Positions 1 through 11,400 of a DNA stretch of 64,000 bases are shown piece by piece (the first letter of the stretch is position 1; each line of letters starts with the position of its first letter). The position numbers and the translations under genes were made by a program. The notes below the pieces were generated by a model. That model saw nothing but the letters and a program-made list of their open reading frames with translations, did no database searches and was not told the origin of the DNA. Source of the stretch: Dysidea avara (taxonomy: Eukaryota > Porifera > Demospongiae > Dictyoceratida > Dysideidae); NCBI RefSeq assembly GCF_963678975.1, contig NC_089275.1, positions 22,009,977-22,073,976 on the forward strand, read 5' to 3'.

Positions 1-1220
1 GCATTCAACAATTTTCAATGTCATATTTCTGGCTCCCTGCTATATAAGTCACTGACCATGAGTGGTACTACAATTGCACCATAACTCTGTATGTAACCAT
101 ATCTTTGCAATTGACATCATAACAAATCATAAGAAACAAGACAAGGAGAGTTGTACCAATCATGCATACAAATTTACAATACATATCTGAAGTGAAACTG
201 TGAGGTTTCTTTTAACATTAAATGTGATTCACAACGATTTGTAAATTATGATGCAGCACTGTGGCAATGGATGTATGTACGTAGCAGCACTTCGTGATAG
301 GCTGTCAGTAATTAGGGCTGATCACGTACACATAACAGCATGGGTAGCTAGTTGGAGCATTGGTAGAAGTATGTAACATTAGCTTGCAGACAGTAAGAGC
401 AACAATGATGAGCAGAGCAAGACAGACCATCAACCTTTCTTAATCTTACTGTCAGACACCTTTTCATGAAATTCTTTTGTAAGTGTTCCATGTTTTCAAT
501 CATTTACTACAACAAAGCCTATCACTTATACAGATACACAAGTTAGAAATATCATTCATTCTCATCATCAACAACAAAACAAAATGTGAAGGTGTACATA
601 CGTGTATACATCCTTTTGCTTCTGCTTGATTTCTATCAGTCTGATGAACACATAATAAGCCATACCATTTTGTAGGTCTGGCCTGATGTCAACATCCCTA
701 CTTAATGCGCCTTCTAACTTGTGCAGCAAATGAGAACTAACATCACCGGCTTAGAGGATGGGAATTACAGCACTCCCAAGCCAAGACAATAACTAGCTAC
801 ATGCAGATGAAAGAAACAAAAAAAAATGACAAAACACAAATTTCAGTAAAATCACTCATTCAGATACATATACCTGTGCAATTGTCTCAAAGCTGTCCAC
901 GTGCTATTTCCCAAACTGTCTATGTGTAATATTTGGCTGTTATGTTTCACATGTACAATAATAGCGAATAAGTAAGTTTAGTTAAACAACAAAAAATTTT
1001 TTACTTTTCAGCTGTATAATTTACTGTTGGATTGAACTGCTCATATTTGTAACTACATATTAATGAGAAATTTGAACTTCTTAAAACTATGTAACAACAC
1101 TACAGTATGTTGCTTGTGGCTGGAGATACCAGTTGTGTCAGGCTCCACATAGTGAGGTGCTTTTCATTCTTAACTTAAGTCATCTATACTACATAAAGCT
1201 GTCTGGGGAAAATTGCATGG
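1..1220. other. Non-coding stretch, no gene recognised
   Basis: AT-rich sequence without an ORF or domain I can support. About 35 bases near position 65-105 (TACTACAATTGCACCATAAC and following) closely resemble 19350-19387, just upstream of block D1. This suggests an older relative of the duplicated block continues to the left of the window. Confidence 0.5.
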
Positions 1221-1380
1221 CAGGGGTGTAGCCAGGATTTTTTGAAGGGGAGTTCCAACAGCAGTACAGAGTTACCAGAAGCAGGGGTCTGGGGGCACAG
1301 CCCCCAGCTGCTGAGAGACTTTCATAATGAAAACTCAGCAAAAAAGTACATTAATTACAATACTTATATATGCACCCCTG
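1221..1380. mobile_element. MITE remnant with CAGGGGTG ends
   Basis: The segment starts CAGGGGTGTAGCCAGG and ends TGCACCCCTG, giving a short terminal inverted repeat (CAGGGGTG/CACCCCTG). A GGGGGC...GCCCCC hairpin lies inside. The ends resemble those of hAT-type MITEs. No clean target-site duplication is visible, so it may be truncated or old. Confidence 0.4.
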
Positions 1381-2024
1381 GATGATCAGAAGCTATAGTA
1401 CTAGTGCTTACCTATATAGTGGAAACAAACAGCATAACACAAAAAGACACATTATATAGTAATCTGTAAGTGATAGTTATCTCACTGGCATATATAGGAA
1501 CCATGAATCCATGGCCACTGGTACAAATGGAATGACTTACAATCAAAACATTATAACTACAAAATATGCATAGCATGGATTCATTTAAACACTGCACACC
1601 AAATCTATAGCAGTAGCTAATAGGTCATGCTCAGTTTTGTATTTAATGTTAGAATGTCTGATTCCTTAACATGTGGGTTCTTGGCTGCAAACTCAGAAGT
1701 CTAAATTCTCAGAGTGGTTCCTGAATCCCTTGGACCTCTCCCTACGCTCCTGCATGGTGAGTCTGACCATGCATCCTGTGGTTGTACATGTACTGTACAA
1801 AAAATAATATTCTTCTTAGCTAGCCGGTAGTCCAACTGTAGTGGCGATGGCTGAATATCTAAGTTTATTTGTCCCTGGCCTTCTTTCCTAACATCATGCA
1901 TGTACATTATATTCTAGATATTACTGTTGGTTTGAATTAGGGCTGAAACAAATGCTGCAAGTACTCGGGTACTTCAGTGTTAAGGATTTTGATACTTGGA
2001 TAGAAAATTGGTACGCTAAGTATA
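1381..2024. other. Non-coding stretch with a hAT-like end fragment
   Basis: No gene recognised. At about 1939 the sequence TTAGGGCTGAAACAAAT resembles the TAGGGCT.AAACGAAT terminus of the hAT-like element at 48711-49702, so a solo end or decayed copy is likely. Short ORFs here have no recognisable content. Confidence 0.35.
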
Positions 2025-2921
2025 TCAAGACACACGGTAGTGTGTCGTGCGGACCAAGAAGCTGGCGTGCTACCCGTGAGTATATTAACAGGAAGAAAGA
2101 AAACGCAATTTTCACACCTATGTAGCTCTGTGATCCCTTATCCTATTGGAACCAAATTTGCTAGAGAGGTGTCGGCCAGTAAGGGGAGTCTACACACCAA
2201 ATTTGAAGAAAATCGCTCCAGCCATTTCCGAGATACGAACGAACAAAATTTCGTTTTAATTTCTTCGTTTTTTTTCTTCTTCTACTTCTTCATTTCGCAC
2301 ACTTCGCAAAATCCGCCATAAAACACGAATTCGTGCTCAAATCGGGCTGAAATTTGGCACACTTAAAGGGCTCATTAAGGCGGATCGCTGTACCAACTTT
2401 GGTAGGAATCCGATGAACATTCACGGAGTTATGACCGATTATTTGCGTAAAATAAGGTCGAAGGTCTGTCACGCCTACAGGGTAAACTCCTTTGAGGAAT
2501 CAGTTGAAAATTGATATGTAGATGGAGCAACCATCGTAGGAGTGCCTTTTTGTGGTTTGAAAGGAATTGGATTAAAGACCACGGAGATATGACACAAAAC
2601 CCAACCTGTGTCAAAATTACGCAATCGATTTTTACGAATAAAAAAGCTATTATTTTTCGTGTCTACCAGGCAAACCGCTTAGAGCAATGAGCTGAAAATC
2701 AGTATGTAGCTGGAATAATCATCATAGAAAGTCCTTGCAGTAGTACAGAAGAATCGGATTACAAACCACTGAGTTATGATTCGAAAGGCAACTACGTGTA
2801 GCAAATGCGAGATCGAGATACTCTAATAGAACAGTCACCCTAATAAAGCATTCAGCTGCATTTATAATTTACTCAATTATATTACATTGCAAATTATTCT
2901 GTAGGGAATTCAGTTACAAAC

Positions 2922-3621
2922 CAGCGTTGAAACCGGGTCACTACTGCTGACCCGGATGACCCACTGACCCGGATAGCAATGCCGGTCAGACCCGGATTTG
3001 ACCCGGATTAAATTAAGCCGAGGCGCGCGATAAGAGCTATGTTTCGGGTATTCTCGAGCGAGCGAGACTACGTTTTGAGCGTTCGATTCGTGTTGAGTAA
3101 ACGAGTAGTTATGTGATAACTAAGCCGGTAAGTTTATAATTTAAAATCAGTCAGTGGGTTTGGTTCCACGTAGCTACTGTGAGTTTACAGACAGCAATTG
3201 GGTGTGGCTTCATACATACTTAGTATTGCAATTTCCCAATACATTAAAATGGGTGTGGCTCACAAAAGTACTTAATATCCTGCTGCAAGACTAGACCTAG
3301 ACTATATACAACTCATACATTAATCGATTAGTGGGCGTGGCTCCACGTAAGCTTGCAGACTGAAACGGACACAGTTTCATGCTACAGACTGCACTTACTA
3401 ATAAATGGGCGTGGCTGAGCGTATGTTTGTAACGCGATAAGTGGGCGTGGCTCATGAAAGAGCTACGCGACTAGCGTTTATAGGTTCCACGTCGCCAAAC
3501 GATCAATTTCGTTTCTCACGTGATCCAATCCGGGTCAGACCCGGATAATTTGTAAACCGGGTCAGACCCGGATGACCCGGAGAAAATGTGACCCGGTTGA
3601 CCCGACCCGGTTTCAACGCTG
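2922..3621. mobile_element. hAT-type MITE (700 bp) with 8-bp TSD
   Basis: Terminal inverted repeats CAGCGTTGAAACCGGGTC / GACCCGGTTTCAACGCTG are flanked by the perfect 8-bp duplication TTACAAAC (2914-2921 and 3622-3629). CAGNG-type ends with an 8-bp TSD are the hAT signature. It sits in the VNTR of composite element copy 1. The interior has repeated CCGGGTC/GACCCGG blocks at both ends and at least five copies of a GTGGGYGTGGCT motif between 3140 and 3480. No transposase ORF. Confidence 0.85.
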
Positions 3622-4400
3622 TTACAAACAAGCCACCCTGTAGTCAGATCAGCCAGAAGAAGGTACCTAATAAAGAGTTCAACTACAAAGAAACCATCAT
3701 GTAGAGAGTTCAGCTCAAACAAATTGCCTTGTAGAGAGATCAGCTAGAAGAAGTTACCTTGTAGAGAGTTCAGTTACAAAGAAACAATCATGCAAAGTGT
3801 TCAGCTACAACCAAATCACCCAGTAGAAAGTTCCGCTATGAACAGATCACACTGTAGAGAGTTCAGTTAGAAGCAAGTCATGTTGTAGAGAGTTCAGCTA
3901 CAAAGAAACCACCATGTAAGAGAGTTCAGCTGCAAACAAATCACCTGTAGAGAGTTCAGCTAGAAACAAGTCACCCTGTAGAGAGATCAGCTAGAAACAA
4001 GTCACCCTGTAGAGAATTCAGCTAGAAGAAGTTACCTTGTAGAGAGTTCAGCTACAAAGAAACCACCATGTAGAGAGTTCAGCTGCAAACAAATCACCCA
4101 GTAGAAAGTTCAGCTATGAACAGATCACCCTGTTGAGAGTTCAGTTAGAAACAAGTCATCCTGTAGAGAGATCACCTAGAAGTATCACCTTGTAGAGAGT
4201 TCAGCTGCAAACAAATCACCCTGTAGAGAATTCAACTACAAACAGATAACCCTGCAGAGAGTTCAGCTAGAGTCAAGTCACCCTGTAGAGAGAATCCAGT
4301 AAAGAGTTCATCTACGTACAAGCATATCACCCTGTAGAGAGTTCAGCTACATTTCAAGTCACCCAGTAGAGAGATCAGCTGCAAATTATCCTGTGGGGAT
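3622..4400 (+). repeat. VNTR array 1, 30-31 bp unit
   Basis: Tandem units of 30-31 bp, built on AGAGAGTTCAGCTACAAACA followed by AATCACCCTGT, about 25 copies. Variants alternate (tagaagaagttaccttg, tacaaagaaaccaccatg, tgcaaacaaatcacc). The array starts just before the inserted hAT MITE and continues after it. It is the short version of the array at 7031-10566. Confidence 0.85.
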
Positions 4401-4425
4401 TAATTGACATGTAATAAATATATGC

Positions 4426-4451
4426 AAGAGTTCATAATATAATGAACTCTT
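4426..4451. other. Hairpin in linker after VNTR 1
   Basis: AAGAGTTCAT, a 6-nt AT loop, then ATGAACTCTT: a perfect 10-bp stem. It sits between the VNTR and the fold-back end of composite copy 1. At this place the other copy carries a MITE instead. Confidence 0.5.
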
Positions 4452-4639
4452 GATATATGCATTATATATATAATGTGTACATTTACTGATAAAATCAGAA
4501 TGAGTTAAAGTATTTATAAAATCTGCTTCATCTTTTTCTTTTTCCTGTGGTAAAGAAAAATATATAGGTTAAAAAGCCCCAAAGCTGGCCATAGGCCGGT
4601 TTTGGGGTATACAAAATTACAAATACAAAAAGAAGTGAA

Positions 4640-4974
4640 ATCTAATCAAAAACAGCCAAGCTGTAAAAAAAGGAGTGCGGCCCTTGAAAAGGCTATGGTG
4701 AAAAAAGATGTGAAATCCAAGGTGGCGGCCAAGAAATGGCTGTGATGGTAGGTTAATGGTAAAAATTTTAATAACAACAATTCAGGTGAATTTGGTGCCG
4801 CTTGGTCAATTGGCACAAAATTCACCTGAATTGTCGTTATTAAAATTTTTACCATTAACCTACTACCATCACAGCCATTTCTTGGCCGCCACCTTGGATT
4901 TCACATCTTTTTTCACCATAGCCTTTTCAAGAGCCGCACTCCTTTTTTTACAGCTTGGCTGTTTTTGATTAGAT
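4640..4974. repeat. Near-perfect fold-back palindrome, copy 1
   Basis: Arms of about 155-165 bp read ATCTAATCAAAAACAGCCAA at the left and the reverse complement TTGGCTGTTTTTGATTAGAT at the right, with a short centre near 4800-4815. Because of the symmetry both strands encode almost the same 69-70 residue ORF (4646-4855 minus, 4756-4968 plus). That is a consequence of the palindrome, not evidence for a gene. A second copy is at 10981-11302. Confidence 0.85.
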
Positions 4975-5422
4975 ATTCATTAAAATCACATGACCTGGCT
5001 TATGTAATGTTTTGTAAACAAGAAGTGAAGACTGTGCAGATTAAATATGTGGAGCTTAACATACTTGGATCTGTTGAATATTTGCAGATACAAGCGCATC
5101 TATATAATGGGCCACTGCAACCATTAATTTTCACTGTACTACAGTATACCCAATATAGATGTGCATGCAAAGCAGAGATGCACTACTCTTTGTGTTACAG
5201 AAGACGTGACTGATAACAGCACTGTCCAAACTAGTGCTTTAATAAAATGAAACACAATAAGTTAAAATATGTAAAATTTTAATACGTGATTTATAACGAT
5301 TATAGTACACCAAAATTGTAAACAACCCATACTTTTAAGTCTTCAATGGCTTCACACTAGAATATATTATTAACCTAAGCTTACAACAGAAAATACTAAC
5401 GGCAATAGTACATGTATAACAT
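4975..5422. other. 3' flank of Fringe-like gene A, no separate gene
   Basis: AT-rich sequence directly downstream of the stop codon of gene A. It may contain its 3' UTR. AATAAA-like strings occur, but I cannot pick a polyadenylation site with confidence. Confidence 0.35.
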
Positions 5423-8400
5423 TCATCTTGGACACCATGATACACTTGGATACAGCAGACAATGATAAGCCATAAACCTGTACAAACTGGATAAATCTGA
5501 ATGACACAAATGAAACATCTCTCACCTTGATCTATCTCCTGGAATATTATATTGTAGAGGTACTGCATGGATAGTTTTACCTTTTTTCACATAAAAACTA
5601 ACAGTGAGCTGTATGGAGATATATTTACGCATAAAATAGCAGTTTAACATACTAATACAAACTAACAAATTTTGAAATCTGTTCAATGGAGAAATCATCC
5701 AGTTCATCATACTGATTAAACATGTATTCTGTATCAGTTAGGTTATATCCAAGGATCACTTCTATAGTATAATATATACATGCACTACATGAAGATCAAA
5801 CACATGATAATTATTATAGTTATACAGTGCTCTCTTGATTATCCGACCCATTGGGACCAATACATGTTCAGATAATCACAAAGTTCGTATAATCAAAGCC
5901 CATTCATTTATATACTAAGCCCTGTTCAAATACTCTAATAGAGCAATCATTTCTACTGTTTGGATAACCAATTATTATGGAGCACTGTAACATGTTTCAT
6001 AAGAGATATGACTGAAATATACACATGATACCCAAGCGTGTGCAATGTACAAGGGTACAGTGCACGCACTATATTTCTGTGTTATCAATATTATAATAAT
6101 ATACTCTAGTAGATTAAACGATTAGAAATAGCATCTTAAAGAGAAGTACCTTTTTATGCTGAAAAAAGGTAAATCAAGACACACGGTAGTGTGTCGTGCG
6201 GCCCAAGAAGCCGGCGCGTAACACCCGTGAGTATATTGACAGGAAGAAAGAAAACGCAATTTTCGCACCTCCGTAGCTCTGTGCTTCCTTGATGAAACAA
6301 GACGATTTTTGCTGTGGACATGCCCCCCAACTGCAGCACTCTACATTCCAAATTTGAGCGAAATCGCTTCGCGCGTTCCCGAGATATGCGACTTCAAAAA
6401 TTGGCTGAGTTTCTTCGTTTTCTTCTTCTTCTTCTTCTTATTTTTCTTTTTCTTGTCGCACACTTACAAAAACTGCTATAAAAGTCGAAAGCGTTATCCG
6501 ATTGCCTTGAAATTTGGCACACAGAAGGGGGATATAAAGGCGCATCTCGGTACCAACTTTGGCTGGAATACCATAAACAGACAAAGAGTTATGAGCAATT
6601 ATGCACGAAAAATAACACCAATATGTTGTCACGTCTACAGGGTAAACCGCGTATGGGAAGAAGCTGAAAATCGGTGGGTGAATAGGTTAACTATTGAACC
6701 TCAAACCTTTTGTGGTTTGAAAGAAATCGAGCTAAAAACCAGGAAGATACAGCGAAAAAATCAACAGTGTGTAACAATTACGCAATCGAGATTAGCTAAT
6801 TTTTAATATTTTTATTTTATTATTATTATTATGCTTGCCACGCCTACCAGGTAAACCGCTTGGGGTAATGCTTTCAAAATCGCTGTACAGATGGAATTAT
6901 CATCTTAGAAAGGCTCTTCAATGGTGTAGAAGAATCAGACTTAAAGCCACGGAGTTATAACACGAAATCCAACTTGGTGTAGCAAGTGCGAGATCGAGAT
7001 ACTCTAATAGAGCAGTCATCCTAATAGAGCAGTCACCTTGAACAGAATTCAAGAGATCAGTTAGAAATAAGTAACCTGTATAGAGATCAGCTACAAACAA
7101 ATCACCCTGTAGAGAGTTCAGCTACAAACAATTCACCCTGTTAAAACATCAGTTAGAAGAAGATTTCTTGTAGAGAGTTCAGATACAAACAAATCACCCT
7201 GTTGAAAGATCAGCTAGAAGATGTCACCTTGTAGATAGTTCAGTTACAAAGAAACCACCATGTAGAGAATTCAGCTACAAACTAGTGACCCTGTAGATAC
7301 ATCAGCTAGAAGAAGTTACCTTGTAGAGAGTTCAGCTACAAAGAAATCATTCTGTAAAGAGCTCAGCTGCAAACAAATCACCTATACAGAATTCAGCTAC
7401 AAACAAATCACCCTGTAGAGAGATCAGCTAGAAGAAGTTACCTTGTAGATAGTTCAGCTACAAACAAATCATCCTGTAGAGAGATCAGCTAGAAGAAGTT
7501 ACCTTGTAGATAGTTCAGCTACAAACAATTCACCCTGTACAGAGCTCAGTTAAAAGAGGTTTCCTTGTAAAAAGTTCAGCTACAAACAAATCACCCTGTA
7601 GAGAGATAAGTAAGAAGAAGTTACCTTGTAGATCGTTCTGCTACAAACAATTCACCCTGTAAAGAGATCAGCTAGAAGAAGTTACCTTGTAGAGAGTTCA
7701 GCTACAAAGAAACCATCATGTAGAGAATTCAGCCGCAAACAAATCATGTATAGAGAGTTCAGCTACAAACAAATCTCCCTGTAGAGAGATCAGCTAGAAG
7801 AAGTTTCCTTGTAGAGAGTTCTGCTACAAACAAATCACCCTGTAGAAAGATCAGCTAGAAGAAATCACCTCGTAGAGAGTTCAGCTTCAAAGAAACAATC
7901 ATGTGAGAGTTCAGGTACAAACAAATTGTCCTGTAGAGAGATCAGCTAGAAGAAGTTACCTTGTAGAGAGTTCAGCTACAAAGAAACCATCATGTAGATA
8001 GTTCAGGTACAAACAAATCACCCTGTAGAAAGATCAGCTATAGAAGAAATCACCTTGTAGAGAGTTCAGCTACAAAGAATCTATCGTGTAGAGAGTTTAA
8101 CTACAAACAAATCACCCTGTAGAAAGATCAGCTATAGAAGAAATCACCTTGTAGAGAGTTCAGCTACAAAGAAACCATCATGTAGAGAGTTCAGCTGCAA
8201 ACAAATCGGCCTGTAGAGAGATCAGCTAGAAGAAATTACCTTGTAGAGAGTTCAGCTACAAAGAAACAATCATGTAGAGAGTTCAGCTGCAAACAAATCA
8301 CCTGTAGAGAGTTCAGCTAGAAACAAGTCACCCTGTAGAGAGATCAGCTAGAAACAAGTCACCTTGTAGAGAGTTCAGCTAGAAGAAGTAACATTGTAGA

Positions 8401-11400
8401 GCTACAAAGAAGCTACCATGTAGAGTTCAGCTGCAAACAAATCACCCTGTAGAGAACTCAGCTACAAACAAATCGCCCTGTAGAAAGATTAGCTAGAAGA
8501 AGTTACCTTATAGGGAGTTCAGCTATGAACAGATCACCCTGTAGAGAGTTCAGCTACAAACAAATCACCCTGTAGAGAGTTAAGTTACAAAGAAACCACC
8601 ATGTAGAGAGTTCAGCTGCAAAAAAAATCAATCACTCTGTAGAGAGTTCAGCTAGAAGAAGTCACCTTGTAGAGAGTTAAGCTGCAAATAAATCACCCTG
8701 TAGAGAATTCAGCTACAAACAAATCACCCTGTAGAAAGATCAGCTAGAAGAAGTTACCTTGTAGAGAGTTCAGCTACAAAGAAACCACCATGTAGAGAGT
8801 TCAGCTGCAAACAAATCACCTGTAGAGAGTTCAGCTAGAAACAAGTCACCCTGTAGAGAGATCAGCTAAAAACAAGTCACCCTGTAGAGAGTTCAGCTAG
8901 AAGAAGTCACATTGTAGAGAGTTCAGCTACAAAGAAACTACCACGTAGAGAATCCAGCTGCAAACAAATCATCCTGTAGAGAGTTCAGCTAGAAGAAGTC
9001 ACATTGTAGAGAGTTCAGCTACAAAGAAACTACCACGTAGAGAATCCAGCTGCAAACAAATCATCCTGTAGAGAGTTCAGCTAGAAGAAGTCACCTTTTA
9101 GAGAGTTCAGCTACAAAGCAACCACCATGTAAAGAGTTCAGCTGCAAAAAACTCAATTACCTTGTAGAAAGATCGGCTAGAAGAAGTTACCTTGTAGAGA
9201 GTTCAGCTACAAAGAAACCACCACGTAGAGAGTTCAGCTGCAAACAAATCACCTGTAGAGAGTTCAGCTAGAAACAAGTCACCCTGTAGAGAGTTCAGCT
9301 AGAAGAAGTCACATTGTAGAGAGTTCAGCTACAATGAAACTCCCATGTAGAGAGTTCAGCTGCAAACAAATCACCCTGTAGAGAACTCAGCTACAAACAA
9401 ATATGCAGTGAAAAAGATCAGCTAGAAGAAGTTACCTTGTAGAGAGTTCAGCTACAACGAAACCACCATGTAGAGAGTTCAGCTACAAACAAATCACCTG
9501 TAGAGAGTTCAGCTAGAAACAAGTCACCCTGTAGAGAGATCAGCTAGAAACAAGTCACCTTGTAGAGAGTTCAGCTAGAAGAAGTCACATTGTAGAGAGT
9601 TCAGCTACATAGAAACCACCATTTAGAGAGTTCAGCTGCAAACAAATCACCCAGTAGAAAGTTCAGCTATGAACAGATCACCCTGTTGAGAGTTCAGTTA
9701 GAAACAAGGAATCCTGTAGAGAGATCACCTAGAAGTATCGCCTTGTAGAGTTCAGCTACAAACAAATCACCTGTAGAGAGTTCAGCTACAAACAAATCAC
9801 CCTGTAGAGAGATCAGCTAGAAGAAGTTACCTTGTAGGGATTTCAGCTACAAACAAATCACCCTGTAGAGAGTTCAGCTACAAAGAAACTATTCTGTAAA
9901 GAGCTCAGCTGCAAACAAATCACTTGTACAGAATTAAGCTACAAACAAATCGCCCTGTAGAGAGATCAGCTAGAAGAAATTACCTTGTAGATAGTTCAGC
10001 TACAAACAAATCACCCTGTAGAAAGATCAGTTAGAAGAAGTTACCTTGGAGAAAGTTCAGCTACAAAGAAACCATTTTGTAAAGAGCTCAGCTGCAAACA
10101 AATCACCTGTACAGAATTCAACTACGAACAAATCACCCTGTAGAGATCAGCTATAAGAAGTTACCTTGTAGATAGTTCAGCTACAAACAAACCTCCCTGT
10201 AGAGAGATCAGCTAGAAGAAATTACCTTGTAGAGAGTTCAGCTACAAAGAAACCACCATGTAGAGAGTTCAGCTGCAAAGAAATCACCCTGTAGAAAATT
10301 CTGCCAGAAACAAATTGCCCTGTAGAAAGATCAGTTAGAAGAAGTTACCTTTTAGAGAGTTCAGCTACAAAGAAACCATTCTGTAAAGAGCTCAGCTGCA
10401 AACAAATCACCTATACAAAATTCAGCTACAAACACATCACCCTGTAGAGAGATCAGCTAGAAGAAGTTACTTTGTAGATCGTTCAGCTACAAACAATTCA
10501 CCCTGTAGAGAGAGCAATTAGAAGAAGTCACCTTGTAGAGTGTTCAGTTACAAAGAAACCACCATGGAGATTTCTGTAATCAATATATGTGACCGGATTT
10601 GCGAAAATGGGTCTTCCACACACATCCAATTCCGTAAATGTTGGAGACCATAACTCAGTGTTCAAGTAACATATTAACCTGAACATTTCACCATGTATTC
10701 AGCTATAGTGGTGCTCACCACTGCCCAAATATCAAGGCAATAGCTCTTTCCAATCTGAAGTTATCAATTGTCAAAGTTGGCAAATTGGACCCCTTTTCGC
10801 AAATCCGGTCACATATGTATTATACAGTATATATAATTTGTACATTTACTGATAAAATATTTAAAGTACATCTACTTCATCTTTTCTTCTTCCTGTAGTA
10901 AAGAAAAAAACATAGGTTAAAAAAGTCCCAAAGCTGGCCATAGGCCGGCTTTGGGGTATACAAATACAAAAAGAAATGAAATCTAATCCAAAACAGCCAA
11001 GCTGTAAAAAAAGTGTGCGGCCCTCAGAAAGGCTATGGTGAAAAAAGATGTGAAATCCAAGGTGGCGGCCAAGAAATGGCTGTGATGGTAGGTTAGTGGT
11101 AAAAATTTTAATAACGACAATTCAGGTGAATTTTTGTGAAGCGGCACAAAAATTCACCTGAATTGTCATTATTAAAATTTTTACCACTAACCTACCATCA
11201 CAGCCATTTCTTGGCCGCCACCTTGGATTTCACATCTTTTTTCACCATAGCCTTTCTGAGGGCCGCACACTTTTTTTACAGCTTGGCTGTTTTGGATTAG
11301 ATTTATTTGTCTAGTGAATTTGGTGGTTATGACTTTTGATCAACGGAACATGAATTGATCCTGAATATATATATAATATCCATGAAGGAGATAGGATTTT

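Larger units (their letters stand above)
2025..4974 (+). mobile_element. Composite VNTR/fold-back repeat element, copy 1
   Basis: This is one of two copies of the same composite repeat (the other is 6174-11302). Both share, in the same order: a head starting TCAAGACACACGGTAGTGTG (itself a GACACAC/GTGTGTC hairpin), about 800 bp of unique sequence with matching phrases such as GAAATTTGGCACAC and GGTACCAACTTTGG-like stretches, a 30-31 bp tandem array, an AT-rich linker and a terminal fold-back palindrome. No coding capacity is seen, so it is presumably non-autonomous. This copy has a short array (about 25 units) and is interrupted by a hAT MITE at 2922-3621. No superfamily is assigned. The two-copy co-linearity is direct observation; mobility is inference. 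Confidence 0.6.
6174..11302 (+). mobile_element. Composite VNTR/fold-back repeat element, copy 2
   Basis: Co-linear with 2025-4974: the same TCAAGACACACGGTAGTGTG head, the same middle region, then a greatly expanded 30-31 bp array (7031-10566), an AT-rich linker, the shared block with AAAGCTGGCCATAGGCCGG, and the fold-back palindrome. The two copies differ mainly in array length and in private insertions (a MITE at 10585-10817 here, a hAT MITE in copy 1). It occupies most of the 6.3 kb intron of gene A; the same intron in genes B and C is only 50-55 bp. Long ORFs in this stretch have no recognisable domain. Confidence 0.6.

Noticed and set aside
4646-4968. Two 69-70 residue ORFs on opposite strands as genes
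   Set aside because: They are mirror images caused by the palindrome; no motif and no independent support.
6309-6806. 165-residue plus-strand ORF in composite element copy 2
   Set aside because: Low-complexity phenylalanine run, no domain, and the frame is not kept in copy 1.
7031-10566. Possible CRISPR array
   Set aside because: The units are contiguous 30-31 bp tandem repeats without unique spacers, and the context is eukaryotic; it is a VNTR.
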